Part shown: piece after piece, positions 8,224 to 16,377 of the stretch
Layout: every line of letters starts with the position of its first letter
Numbering within the stretch: position 1 is the first letter of the stretch
Source: Synergistaceae bacterium
GTDB taxonomy: Bacteria; Synergistota; Synergistia; Synergistales; Aminobacteriaceae
Assembly: GCA_018436725.1 (NCBI GenBank)
Contig: JAHDKT010000029.1
Location: forward strand, 186,001-250,000
DNA length: 64,000 bases
Direction of reading: 5' to 3'
Translations under genes and position numbers: made by a program
The notes under the pieces: model-generated
What the model saw: the letters and a program-made list of their open reading frames with translations, nothing else
What the model was told of the DNA's origin: nothing
Databases searched by the model: none

Positions 8224-8251
8224 ATTGTACATTACACTTTTGTTTTGTCAA
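8224..8251 (-). promoter_or_regulatory. Sigma-70 promoter of gntR operon with embedded operator
   Basis: Minus-strand TTGACA (-35, 8246-8251), 16-bp spacer and TACAAT (-10, 8224-8229). The imperfect palindrome TTGTACATTACAC (8225-8237) overlaps the -10 and resembles the site at 2109-2121, so a bound regulator would block polymerase. Confidence 0.75.
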
Positions 8252-8286
8252 GAGTATGTTACAAAAATTCCTTTGGAGAGCGACGG

Positions 8287-8316
8287 AAAAAAAGCACCGG
8301 CGCGTGAGCCGGTGCT
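8287..8316 (-). terminator. Intrinsic terminator after ribU
   Basis: On the minus strand AGCACCGGC pairs perfectly with GCCGGTGCT (8293-8301 and 8308-8316), followed by T6 or more at 8287-8292. It ends the riboflavin transporter transcript. Confidence 0.88.
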
Positions 8317-8350
8317 GCGGGGCGGGACTATGCGAATGAGGGAAAGAGTT

Positions 8351-8938
8351 TCACCCGCAAAGAAGGGCGCTGATACGTTTGTAGAGACGAATCGTCACGA
8401 TGGACACCAGGGCCCCCTTCAGGAGGTTGAACGGGATAACGGCGTAAAGAATAAGCGTGAATTTGTCGTGGATCGCGGGTATCGCCGCCGAGGACATCGA
8501 GATGATCTTCTCAAGAGGCATCAGGTGCGAGTAGAAGGGGAGAAGGATGAAATAGTTCGCTAAAGATGCCGTGACCGCCATGCAGAGAGTTCCTGCGACG
8601 AGTCCGGTCACGGCCCCCCTTTTCGTTCGGTCGCCGCGATAGATCAGCCCTGCGGGGACGACGAGCGCAGAGCCCATCAGGAAGTTCGCCGCCTCGCCGA
8701 TGCCCGCCGAAGAAGTGGTGAACATGTGGATGAGGTTTTTGATCAGCTCGGTGAAGACTCCGGCGATCGGGCCGTAGGAGAAGGAGGCCACCAGCGCAGG
8801 GAGATCCGACATGTCGAGCTTCAGAAAACGGGGGAAAACGGGCAGCGCCATGTCGATGTACATCAGCACCGCGGCAAGAGCCGAGAGCAGCGCGGTCCGG
8901 ACGAGGCGGCGCGTGTTGCAGCGGGATACTGCTTCCAT
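8351..8938 (-). CDS. ribU: ECF transporter S component RibU (riboflavin)
   Basis: 195-aa, six-helix substrate-binding subunit of an energy-coupling-factor importer, specific for riboflavin/FMN precursors. The sequence RRLVRTALLSALAAVLMYIDMALPVFPRFLKLDMSDLPALVASFSYGP is strongly RibU-like, with the KLDMSDLPAL loop conserved in RibU proteins. Start ATG 8938 is preferred; earlier in-frame codons overlap the riboswitch terminator. It sits directly downstream of an FMN riboswitch, which independently supports riboflavin as the substrate. The shared ECF ATPases and T component are not in the window. Confidence 0.93.
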   Translation of the reverse strand: MEAVSRCNTRRLVRTALLSALAAVLMYIDMALPVFPRFLKLDMSDLPALVASFSYGPIAGVFTELIKNLIHMFTTSSAGIGEAANFLMGSALVVPAGLIYRGDRTKRGAVTGLVAGTLCMAVTASLANYFILLPFYSHLMPLEKIISMSSAAIPAIHDKFTLILYAVIPFNLLKGALVSIVTIRLYKRISALLCG

Positions 8939-8960
8939 AGTACGATCAAGTCCTTTCAAA

Positions 8961-8994
8961 AAAGATAATGCCCCGGACGCGACGCATCCGGGGC
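8961..8994 (-). terminator. FMN riboswitch expression-platform terminator
   Basis: GC-rich hairpin (8970-8994 on the minus strand) followed within a few bases by T6, directly between the FMN aptamer and ribU. In FMN-bound RNA this would stop transcription before ribU. Confidence 0.85.
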
Positions 8995-9011
8995 ACGTGT
9001 GCTGTCTCCGA

Positions 9012-9162
9012 CACCCTCTTCCATCCTGACTCCGGCCCGTCCCGAAGGACGTTCCTTACAGTCGGCTCCGGATTCGCACCGGATCGGCCTTTCGGCTCGC
9101 GGGCTTTGAGCCGTTTCCGGCTCATCACCGCCGGTGGGGAGTTGCACCCCGCCCCGAAGATG
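9012..9162 (-). promoter_or_regulatory. FMN riboswitch (RFN element)
   Basis: Reading the minus strand from about 9162, the conserved RFN blocks appear in order: TTCGGGGCGGGGTGCAAC, CCCACCGGCGGTGAT, AGCCCGCGAGC, GATCCGGTGCGAATCCGG, GCCGACTGTAAGG and a terminal GTCAGGATGGAAGAGGGTG. This is the FMN-sensing aptamer. A minus-strand -10 (TACAAT, 9172-9177) lies just upstream. Together with the terminator at 8961-8994 it should switch ribU off when FMN is plentiful. Confidence 0.95.
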
Positions 9163-9200
9163 TTCTGCTCTATTGTACACCGCTTCTTCGAAAATTTCTA

Positions 9201-9229
9201 TTGACAGGCGCGCGCGATCTTCCTATAAT
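9201..9229 (+). promoter_or_regulatory. Consensus sigma-70 promoter of asd
   Basis: TTGACA at 9201-9206, 17-bp spacer, TATAAT at 9224-9229: both hexamers are exact consensus. It is divergent from the ribU promoter and gives a leader of about 75 nt. Confidence 0.93.
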
Positions 9230-9250
9230 CCCGGAAAACCGCGAAAGTGC

Positions 9251-9282
9251 AGGCTCGTTCCTCCACGGGGCGGGCCTTTTTT
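9251..9282 (+). terminator. Possible attenuator hairpin in the asd leader
   Basis: AGGCTCG can pair with CGGGCCT (one G-U pair) around a loop of about 11 nt, immediately followed by T6. It lies between the asd promoter and start codon, so it would act as a leader terminator. No known lysine or SAM riboswitch aptamer fits in this short leader. Confidence 0.45.
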
Positions 9283-9311
9283 GATTGCATTCACGAAGGG
9301 AGATGTTTTTA

Positions 9312-10280
9312 TTGAAGATAGCAGTGGTCGGCGCTACCGGAGAAGTTGGACGCATGATGACGAAGGTGCTTCAGGAGCAGAACGTGAAGCCGGGGAAGAT
9401 GGATTTTTACGCTTCGGCGAAGAGCGCCGGGGCGAGCGTGGAGTTTCGCGGTGAAACGTACAAGGTCAAGGAACTCACGAAGAAGGCGATGAAGGAGGGA
9501 TACGACTACCTGCTCTTTTCGGCGGGAGCTTCTGTCTCCCGTGAGTTCGCCTCCGTCGCCGCCGAAGCCGGAAGCGTCGTCATCGACAACTCCTCGGCGT
9601 TCCGGATGGACGTGGATATTCCCCTCGTCGTCCCCGAGATCAACGGGGATCTGCTCAAGGGGTATTCAAAGGGGATCGTCGCGAACCCGAACTGCTCGAC
9701 CATCCAGATGGTGCTGGGACTCTACAGGATTCACGAGCGTTTCGGTATCCGCACTATCGTGGTGAGCACCTACCAGTCCGTCTCCGGAGCGGGCAAGAAC
9801 GGCATGAACGAGCTTGAAGAGCAGATGCAAGGGACGATTGCGCCGAAGAAGTTCATCAAGCAGATTCACCTCAACGTCGTCCCCCAGATAGGCGCGCTGC
9901 TGGAGAACGGCTTTACCGACGAAGAGATGAAGATGGTCAACGAGACCAGGAAGATTCTGCGCGATCCGGATATCTCCATCTGGCCGACGACGATCCGGGT
10001 TCCCGTGCTCTACTGCCACTCCGAGTCGGTCTTCGTGGAAACCAGGAAGGCGTTCGATATGGACGGCCTTGCGGAGGCGCTCGAAGCGTCGGAGAACGTC
10101 ATCCATACGGACGAGATGTTTTCGCCGATCGACGTCGCCGGAAGCGATACCGTCTACGTCGGGCGACTTCGTGCGTTCGACGCCACCCGCTTCCTTATGT
10201 GGAACGTCGCGGACAACATCCGCGTCGGAGCCGCAACGAACGCCGTGCGCATCCTGCTGAAACACCGCGCTCTGAACTAG
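9312..10280 (+). CDS. asd: Aspartate-semialdehyde dehydrogenase
   Basis: 322-aa NADPH enzyme converting aspartyl phosphate to aspartate semialdehyde, the branch point to lysine, diaminopimelate, threonine and methionine. The TTG at 9312 gives the usual KIAVVGATGEVGR Rossmann N-terminus and lies 9 bp from GAAGGGAG; the in-frame ATG at 9303 abuts that Shine-Dalgarno and is less likely. Seen: the VIDNSSAFR segment, VPEIN, the active-site Cys in ANPNCSTIQMVLGL and STYQSVSGAGKNGM. The last gene segment (SDTVYVGRLR, WNVADNIRVGAATNAVRIL) is also typical. It is followed 4 bp later by an AEC permease, so the two are an operon. Confidence 0.95.
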   Translation: MKIAVVGATGEVGRMMTKVLQEQNVKPGKMDFYASAKSAGASVEFRGETYKVKELTKKAMKEGYDYLLFSAGASVSREFASVAAEAGSVVIDNSSAFRMDVDIPLVVPEINGDLLKGYSKGIVANPNCSTIQMVLGLYRIHERFGIRTIVVSTYQSVSGAGKNGMNELEEQMQGTIAPKKFIKQIHLNVVPQIGALLENGFTDEEMKMVNETRKILRDPDISIWPTTIRVPVLYCHSESVFVETRKAFDMDGLAEALEASENVIHTDEMFSPIDVAGSDTVYVGRLRAFDATRFLMWNVADNIRVGAATNAVRILLKHRALN

Positions 10281-10284
10281 GGGT

Positions 10285-11226
10285 ATGCACGGTTTTTTCG
10301 TCATCCTCCCGGTGGTGCTCGTCATGGCCGCCGGGTGGATTCTCGGCAGGCGGCGCGTCGTCCTTCCCGAGGCCTTCGCGCAGATCAACAAGGCCATTTT
10401 CTGGGTCGCCATTCCGGCGCTCATTCTGCGTATGACCAGCAGTGCGGACATGTCGACGCTCGCCGACAGGAACATGGTGCTCGCCGTCTACGCATCCTTT
10501 TTACTGGCGCCTCCGTTCGCATGGTTCGCGGCCCGGATGGCGGGGGAGAAGCGGGAGAAGAAAGCGACGTCCACGCTGATGCTCATCCGTTCGAACACCG
10601 TCTTCATGGGGCTGCCCGTCGTCACGATCGCGGTGGGCACGAAAGGAGTGGAGGTACTCTCGCTCTACCTCGCGTTTACGTTCATCGGGTACCAGATCAT
10701 CTCGATCTCCTGGGCCCAGCTCGCCCTCTCGGGGGGTATTTCCCGGAGCACGGTGAAGGAGACGCTGAAGAACCTTTCGAAGAACCCGCTCGTCGTCTCC
10801 AGCCTCGCCGGGTTCGCTCTCTCCGGCCTCGGATGGAACTCGTTTCCGGCCTGGCTGGACGAGACGCTCAAACTGCTCGGCAACACGGCGAGCGGTATGG
10901 CGCTGCTTTCCCTCGGCGCGTCGCTCAAACTCGACGGGCTTTCGGGGATCCTCCCCCGCGTCTGGCGCGACGCCGCGCTGAAACTCCTCTTTCTCCCGGC
11001 GCTTACATGGTGCGTCTTCCTTTTGCTGCCGGTCGATCCGGTTGTGTTCCGGACGGTCCTTCTTATCTCGGCGATGCCCGTCGCAGTGGACTGCTTCATC
11101 CTCTCCCAGGTGCTGGGCATGGACGCGGCGCACGCTGCGGAGACGATCTCCGCGAGTACGGTGCTCTCCGGGCTGACGGTGCCTTTTTGGATTTCGATGA
11201 TGGACCTTTTCGCCCGCGCCGTGTAA
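10285..11226 (+). CDS. AEC-family permease (auxin efflux carrier/malate permease type)
   Basis: 313-aa inner-membrane protein with about ten hydrophobic helices in two related five-helix halves, typical of the AEC family (malate/malonate or amino-acid-related effluxers). Seen: LPVVLVMAAGWILGRRRVV at the N-terminus, SNTVFMGLPVVTIAVGTKGV in the first half and ISAMPVAVDCFILSQVLGMDA in the second; the SNTVFMGLPV and AMPVAVDCFIL repeats are the broken-helix motifs of the family. It begins 4 bp after asd and is cotranscribed with it. A link to aspartate-family metabolites is possible but not shown. Confidence 0.85.
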   Translation: MHGFFVILPVVLVMAAGWILGRRRVVLPEAFAQINKAIFWVAIPALILRMTSSADMSTLADRNMVLAVYASFLLAPPFAWFAARMAGEKREKKATSTLMLIRSNTVFMGLPVVTIAVGTKGVEVLSLYLAFTFIGYQIISISWAQLALSGGISRSTVKETLKNLSKNPLVVSSLAGFALSGLGWNSFPAWLDETLKLLGNTASGMALLSLGASLKLDGLSGILPRVWRDAALKLLFLPALTWCVFLLLPVDPVVFRTVLLISAMPVAVDCFILSQVLGMDAAHAAETISASTVLSGLTVPFWISMMDLFARAV

Positions 11227-11346
11227 GGGCTCACACGGTAGAGGCGTTCACTCTGTCGCCCGGTGACAGCGGCCATTACAGTTCCTGAGGTATAATACAG
11301 CGCATCATGCACGTGCGAGCGCGCGTCGAAGGAGGTTTTTTGCGTA

Positions 11347-12726
11347 ATGGTTGAGAAGAACGCGGCAGTCCAGGAAGAACTTGTATGGGAGGAGGTGCCC
11401 GACATCGTCGAGCCCGTATTGAAGATCGACGAACGGCCCAAGACGCTCTGGGAGACGGTGCTCTACGGCTGGCAGCACACGCTGGTCGACATAACGCCTC
11501 TCGTCTTTCCGCTCATCGTCGCCGCTGCGCTCCAGATGTCGCCCGACCAGGCCATTCTGCTGGTGAACGCGACGCTTGTCGCCATGGGCATCGCCACGCT
11601 TATCCAGACGACGGTCGGCAACAGGCTCCCGATTATCCAGGGACCGTCGATCACCGTAGGCGGAACGGTCATGTCCGTCGGCTCCATCTTCGGAGTTCCG
11701 GCGATGTGGGGCGCGGTCTTCGTCGGCGGTATCGTCGAGACGATCATCGGCGTCTCGGGCGTTCTTGGGACGCTGAAAAAAGTCTTCCCCATCGCCGTTG
11801 CGGGTATCGTGGTCACCTGCATCGGCCTTAACCTCGGCATGACCGCCGTCGGATGGATGGTCGGCGACGGCAACCCGATGAACTTCGTCCTCGGGGGCGT
11901 GGTGATCGCGCTTATCATCCTGCTCCAGCTCAAGACGCGAAAAATAGCGGGGGGCACGTTCGCCCGCGGCGCCATCTTCTTCTCTATATGGATCGTAGGC
12001 ATCGGCCTCGCGGGAGCCCTCGGCCTCGTCAACTGGGAACTCATCCGCTCGCGTCCCTGGTTCGCATTCCCGCAGCTCTTCCCCTACGGAGGCCCCGGAT
12101 TCGGATGGTCGTTCGCCATAGGCGCCATCTTCGGTATCCTCGCCGGTTATCTCGGGTCGATGGTCGAATCGATCGGCGACTATGCCGCGACGTGCGCCGT
12201 TTCCGGCGAGACCTTCAAGGTACGTCACATGAACAGAGGGATAGCGGCGGAGGGCATCGGGTGCATCCTGGCGAGCTTCATGGGCGGACTTCCCGTGACC
12301 AGCTACACGCAGAACATCGGCGTCATCGCCAATACGCGCATCGCGAGCCGTTTCGTCGTTCAGGTCGGCGCGCTCTTCCTCATACTCTACGGACTGAGTC
12401 CGAAGTTCGGCGCGCTCCTCGCCGTCGTACCGCGTCCGGTTATGGGGGGCGTCTTCATCCTCGTCTGCGGTTCCATCATCATGTCCGGGATGAAGCTCAT
12501 CAATTCGGCCCCGAAGACGGAGGGCAACGGTATTCTCGTCGGGCTCACCCTGTTGCTTGCCGTGGGGCTTCCAGTTTACGCCAAGGCCTCTCTCGGCGAG
12601 TGGATGAAGACCGTGACCCCATTCGTGCGGATGCTTTTCACCAACACCGTCGTCATCGCAGTCATCGCGGGTATAGTTCTGAACATCGTCATCAATCATT
12701 TCGTTGCGAAAGAGGAAAAGAACTGA
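11347..12726 (+). CDS. NCS2-family uracil/xanthine permease
   Basis: 459-aa nucleobase:cation symporter-2 protein with about 14 membrane segments. Seen: LVDITPLVFPLIVAAAL in TM1, QGPSITVGGTVMSVGSI (TM3 region), the substrate-binding ESIGDYAATCAVSG segment and TSYTQNIGVIANTRIASR, all typical of UraA/PurP proteins. A hydrophilic N-terminus of about 35 residues is longer than in UraA. Own promoter with TATAAT at 11291-11296 and GGAGG before the ATG; a strong terminator follows at 12753. Uracil, xanthine and urate transport cannot be separated here. The molybdenum hydroxylase about 16 kb away is not in its operon. Confidence 0.9.
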   Translation: MVEKNAAVQEELVWEEVPDIVEPVLKIDERPKTLWETVLYGWQHTLVDITPLVFPLIVAAALQMSPDQAILLVNATLVAMGIATLIQTTVGNRLPIIQGPSITVGGTVMSVGSIFGVPAMWGAVFVGGIVETIIGVSGVLGTLKKVFPIAVAGIVVTCIGLNLGMTAVGWMVGDGNPMNFVLGGVVIALIILLQLKTRKIAGGTFARGAIFFSIWIVGIGLAGALGLVNWELIRSRPWFAFPQLFPYGGPGFGWSFAIGAIFGILAGYLGSMVESIGDYAATCAVSGETFKVRHMNRGIAAEGIGCILASFMGGLPVTSYTQNIGVIANTRIASRFVVQVGALFLILYGLSPKFGALLAVVPRPVMGGVFILVCGSIIMSGMKLINSAPKTEGNGILVGLTLLLAVGLPVYAKASLGEWMKTVTPFVRMLFTNTVVIAVIAGIVLNIVINHFVAKEEKN

Positions 12727-12752
12727 TCGTCCGTCCGTCTCTCTTGCTGCAT

Positions 12753-12791
12753 AAGAGCCGCCCTCCGCGCCCCGGAGGACGGCTCTTTTTT
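12753..12791 (+). terminator. Intrinsic terminator after NCS2 permease
   Basis: Long GC-rich stem (AAGAGCCG plus CCTCCG against CGGAGG plus CGGCTCTT) with T6, directly downstream of the permease stop. Confidence 0.92.
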
Positions 12792-12945
12792 AGCCTTGCA
12801 GGGCCTGCGTTCGTTGCGGTTGTCGAAGCGGCTTTTTTCTCCCGGAACGCCGGACTGCGGATGAAAATCGTACGCTGCGCTTGGGGAAGTTTTTCAGAAT
12901 GTGAATTGAGAAAAGGCATTATCGGACACATTATCAGAAAAACTC

Positions 12946-12974
12946 TTGACACCGCTCTCCCGGTCTGATATATA
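12946..12974 (+). promoter_or_regulatory. Promoter of the TRAP transporter operon
   Basis: TTGACA (12946-12951), 17-bp spacer, TATATA (12969-12974). This places the transcript start near 12981 and leaves a leader of about 325 nt before the first TRAP gene. Confidence 0.75.
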
Positions 12975-13305
12975 TAAGATTAATCCGCTAAATGGTAAGA
13001 ATTGCCGCACTGTGGAAAAATTTCCGGCGCATTCCGTAGAAACAAGCGCCGTGCGTCAAGACAATTTAAGATCAAAAAGATACGAAGTCGCCAATATGGA
13101 AAGCGTCTTGCATGTTGAGAATAATATTTTGGGCGGATGCCGGGTTTCGGAACTTCCGGGGAACCTCGTTAAAAAAACACTGTTGCTGTTGCGGTCACGA
13201 AATACGCTATGCTGCAATAGTTGCGAACAAAAGGCAGCCCTTGAGAGATGCGATAACCGCTTTCTCAGGCGGGGGCGCCTCTGAAATCGGGCCGGAGGTG
13301 AAGGT
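12975..13305 (+). other. Long untranslated leader of the TRAP operon
   Basis: No gene supported. A 112-codon open frame in this stretch lacks a Shine-Dalgarno and recognisable domains. A GC stem (CAGGCG/CGCCT, about 13266-13281) sits just before the Shine-Dalgarno of the first gene. No known riboswitch class was recognised. Confidence 0.4.
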
Positions 13306-13794
13306 ATGAAAATACTGAAATGGTTGGATGAACATTTTGAAGAGTATGTTTTAAGCGGTCTTCTCATTGTTATTGCCGTCGTGATGATGCTCCAGGTCAT
13401 CATGCGATACGTCTTCAACGCATCGCTGTCATGGGCTGAAGAGGCCTCCCGCTATGCTTTCGTCTGGTCGGCTCTTATAAGCATCGGGTACACGATCAAG
13501 GAAAACAGTATTCTCAAGGTCGATACTCTTGTTGAAGCCCTGCCCGTCGGTTTGAAGCATCTCATGCTCACTTTGATCAACGTTTCTGTAACCCTTTTCT
13601 TCGGCTTTCTCTTTTACCATTCGATTCCGGCGATTCAAAGGGTCATAAGGACAGGCCAGACAAGTCCCGCTCTGAAAATTCCTTTGGGGTGGGTCTATTT
13701 CGCGGCCATCGCGGGTTTCTTCTTGGCAACGCTGAGGTCCCTCCAGAAAACTCGGAGGGATATGCGGGCAACGATCAGCAAGAAGGAGGCGTAA
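13306..13794 (+). CDS. TRAP transporter small permease (DctQ family)
   Basis: 162-aa four-helix membrane subunit of a tripartite ATP-independent periplasmic transporter. Seen: LVIAVVMMLQVIMRYVFNASLSWAEEASRYAFVWSALISIGYTIKE, where the NASLSWAEE motif is the DctQ hallmark, and LKIPLGWVYFAAIAGFFLATLRSLQ in the last helix. ATG 13306 follows a GGAGGTGAAGG site. It is followed 2 bp after its stop by the large permease; the binding protein is third. Binding-protein type suggests a carboxylate substrate. Confidence 0.93.
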   Translation: MKILKWLDEHFEEYVLSGLLIVIAVVMMLQVIMRYVFNASLSWAEEASRYAFVWSALISIGYTIKENSILKVDTLVEALPVGLKHLMLTLINVSVTLFFGFLFYHSIPAIQRVIRTGQTSPALKIPLGWVYFAAIAGFFLATLRSLQKTRRDMRATISKKEA

Positions 13795-13796
13795 AG

Positions 13797-15086
13797 ATGG
13801 TTCTGACACTGTTTATCATCCTTATCGGCGGTCTTGCCATCGGAGTCCCGATTGCTGTGGCGCTGGGTTTTGCAACTATTTTCCCCGGATTGACGAATCC
13901 GGCGTTCCCCGCTTCTCTGGCCTATGTCATCAGGAATATAGTGAGCGCGCTCGACAGCACCCCGATGCTTGCCATCCCGCTTTTTATCCTCTCGGGAAAC
14001 ATCATGACCAAAGGGAAGATTTCGGACAAACTGTTCAATTTCTTCGCCTATTTCATCGGCGATTTTCCCGCAGGAATCCCCATAACGGCGATTTTCACCT
14101 GCCTGTTTTATGGCGCGATTTCCGGATCCGGAGTGGCTACGACCGCCGCCGTGGGGGGCATGGCAATCCCTTTTTTAGTCTCCCTCGGGTATGACAAGGT
14201 CTACAGCGCCGCGCTGGTGGCCACGGCAGGAAGTCTCGGGGTCATCATTCCTCCCAGCATTCCCTTCGTCACTTACGGAGTGGTCACCGGCGTATCCATC
14301 GGCAGTCTCTTTATCGCGGGGATCATCCCGGGGCTCGTCATCGGCTTCAGCCTTATGGGGTACGCCCTTTTCTACGCCAAAGTGCACGGCGAGAACAGGA
14401 AGCTCATTTCGGAAAAAGTGAAAGCCCTCCGGTCGGGCGGTTTGCTGCGGCTCTTCAGAGAGAGCTTCTGGGCCTTGCTCACTCCGGTCATTATTCTGGG
14501 CGGGATCTACAGCGGGATCGTGACTCCCACCGAGGCCGCCGCCGTATCGGTTTTCTACGCCCTCCTGGTATGTCTTTTCGTCTATAAAAGCCTGTCGTTC
14601 ACGGAACTTGGAGCAGTCCTGAGAGACACCGTCAAATCCTACGCTCCTATCGTCGTCCTGCTGTCTCTGGCGATCGTGTTCGGCCGGGTTCTCTCCCTGC
14701 TGCAAGCCCCCGCCGTTTTAAGCGAATTTATCCTGAGCCATTTCGCCGGAAACAGGTACATTTTCCTCATCGCGCTCAACGCTATTCTGCTCGTTCTGGG
14801 CATGTTCATGGACGTGGGGCCGGCCATCGCCATTCTTGCGCCCATGATGCTCGCCGCCGCCACGGTCCTGGGTATAAGTCCCATCCACCTTGGAGTCATC
14901 ATGGTGATCAACCTTGCGGTCGGAATGGTGACACCGCCCTTCGGCGTGGACCTTTTCGTGGCGGCGCCGCTCATCAATGATCATGTGATGAAAGTCGGCA
15001 TTAAAGCAATTCCCTTTATCATCGCTTTCATCTTCGCGCTCATGCTGATCACCTTTATTCCACAGATGAGCCTTTTGTTCCTGTAG
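13797..15086 (+). CDS. TRAP transporter large permease (DctM family)
   Basis: 429-aa, roughly 12-helix transport subunit that couples sodium-driven solute entry to the periplasmic binding protein. ATG 13797 follows AAGGAGG within the end of the small-subunit gene. Seen: STPMLAIPLFILSGNIM, FYGAISGSGVATTAAVGGMAIP, SLGVIIPPSIPFVTYGVVTGVSIGSLFIAGIIPG, GIVTPTEAAAVSVFYAL and NLAVGMVTPPFGVDLFVAA, the standard DctM signature series in order. Tightly linked with the small subunit; the binding-protein gene follows after 171 bp. Confidence 0.95.
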   Translation: MVLTLFIILIGGLAIGVPIAVALGFATIFPGLTNPAFPASLAYVIRNIVSALDSTPMLAIPLFILSGNIMTKGKISDKLFNFFAYFIGDFPAGIPITAIFTCLFYGAISGSGVATTAAVGGMAIPFLVSLGYDKVYSAALVATAGSLGVIIPPSIPFVTYGVVTGVSIGSLFIAGIIPGLVIGFSLMGYALFYAKVHGENRKLISEKVKALRSGGLLRLFRESFWALLTPVIILGGIYSGIVTPTEAAAVSVFYALLVCLFVYKSLSFTELGAVLRDTVKSYAPIVVLLSLAIVFGRVLSLLQAPAVLSEFILSHFAGNRYIFLIALNAILLVLGMFMDVGPAIAILAPMMLAAATVLGISPIHLGVIMVINLAVGMVTPPFGVDLFVAAPLINDHVMKVGIKAIPFIIAFIFALMLITFIPQMSLLFL

Positions 15087-15257
15087 GAAGGGATCATGGC
15101 GGGGAGCTTGTCGTTAATACCGGGGGGTGTTTTTCCATCCATTCGATGCTCTCAAGGGAGGTGAAAGATGAAAAAGACTTTTTCAGACCAATCTGGAGAA
15201 AGCTGTTCGAAACGTTCGGAACCACGAAAAACACAACGTAAAAAGGAGGGGTATGAA

Positions 15258-16277
15258 ATGAAGAAGGTCGGAGTTTTTTCGCTCCTGTTGGGAATCGCTT
15301 TTGCTGCGTCGCTCATGTTCGTATTTGCAGGTCAGGGGGCTGCCCAGGAATATACGCTGCAGTTGGCCGGGTCCTATCCTTCCACCGGGGAGACTCCCAG
15401 AGCGCTGGCTACACAAAAGATCAAAGAGCTTATCGAGAAGAAATCGAACGGCAAGATCACGGTGCAGGTCTATCTCGATAATCAACTCGGCGGCGACCGC
15501 GAGATTCTCGAAGGATGCCAGCTCGGCGATATCGCGATGGTCTCTCAGACGACAGCTCCTCAGGTGGGATTCATACCAGAACTCGCCATCTTCGATATAC
15601 CCATGATGTATGAGAATTTGGATGTGGCGAGGAAAGCGCTTTCCGGGCCGTTCCGGGCAAAGCTCGAAGAATGGTATGACAGAGCCGGGCTCAAGCTGCT
15701 CCTCTTCGAACCCATCTATTATCGCGAGACGACGACCAGCAAGCCGATAAATACCGTTGCCGACTTTGGCGGACTCAAGATACGCACCATGGAGAACGCA
15801 TACCACATGGCCTTCTGGAAAGCCTTGGGAGCCAATCCGACCCCTCTGAGCTTCGCCGAGCTGTACGTCGCCCTTCAGCAGGGGACCGTCGATGCCCAGG
15901 AAAATCCCTACGAAATCATTTGGTCCAGTAAATTCTATGAAGTGCAGAAATTTCTTATCAACACTCATCACATAGCGTTTATTCTGAGCATCAACATCAA
16001 TAAAGAGATCTATGAAGGAATGCCCGATGAATACAAAAAGATCATCGACGAAAGCATGAATGAAGCTGCGGACTATCTTTTCGACTTGGCGAAAGCGAAA
16101 AACGACGCGATGCTGGCTTCCTTGAAAGAGAGCGGGATGACCATCATCGATCCTGATCCGGCTCTTCAGGCGGAACTGAAAAAGGCCGCTGCGGAGACTG
16201 AAAAGTTGATTCGTAAAAATGTAGGGGACGCGGTTGTCGATGAAGTGTTGAAATCCGCCGAAGAAGCGAAGAAATAG
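15258..16277 (+). CDS. TRAP transporter substrate-binding protein (DctP family)
   Basis: 339-aa periplasmic solute receptor. The start at ATG 15258 is set by AAAAGGAGGGG and gives a clean signal peptide (KKVGVFSLLLGIAFAASLMFVFAGQGAAQ). An in-frame ATG at 15168, also with GGGAGGTGAAAG, would add 30 polar residues before the signal. Seen: the family core GGLKIRTMENAYHMAFWKALGANPTPLSFAELYVALQQGTVDAQENP, with the Arg of KIRTMEN as the carboxylate-binding residue and the QQGTVDGQENP-type strand. It completes the operon and is followed by a strong terminator. Substrate is probably a carboxylate; identity unknown. Confidence 0.93.
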   Translation: MKKVGVFSLLLGIAFAASLMFVFAGQGAAQEYTLQLAGSYPSTGETPRALATQKIKELIEKKSNGKITVQVYLDNQLGGDREILEGCQLGDIAMVSQTTAPQVGFIPELAIFDIPMMYENLDVARKALSGPFRAKLEEWYDRAGLKLLLFEPIYYRETTTSKPINTVADFGGLKIRTMENAYHMAFWKALGANPTPLSFAELYVALQQGTVDAQENPYEIIWSSKFYEVQKFLINTHHIAFILSININKEIYEGMPDEYKKIIDESMNEAADYLFDLAKAKNDAMLASLKESGMTIIDPDPALQAELKKAAAETEKLIRKNVGDAVVDEVLKSAEEAKK

Positions 16278-16302
16278 GGATTCGCTCTTTCTTTGTTCTC
16301 GG

Positions 16303-16338
16303 AAAAAAGCCCGGACCATTTCGGTCCGGGCTTTTTTA
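16303..16338 (+). terminator. Intrinsic terminator after TRAP operon
   Basis: AAAGCCCGGACC and GGTCCGGGCTTT arms flank a short loop and are followed by a T tract; A-rich on the left arm, so it can also serve the convergent HutD transcript. Confidence 0.92.
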
Positions 16339-16377
16339 TAGATATACCGTAGCGCATCTCGTTTTTGAGGTGCACGT

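Noticed and set aside
12946-13284. 112-codon frame in the TRAP leader
   Set aside because: It begins inside the -35 promoter hexamer, has no ribosome-binding site and no family features.
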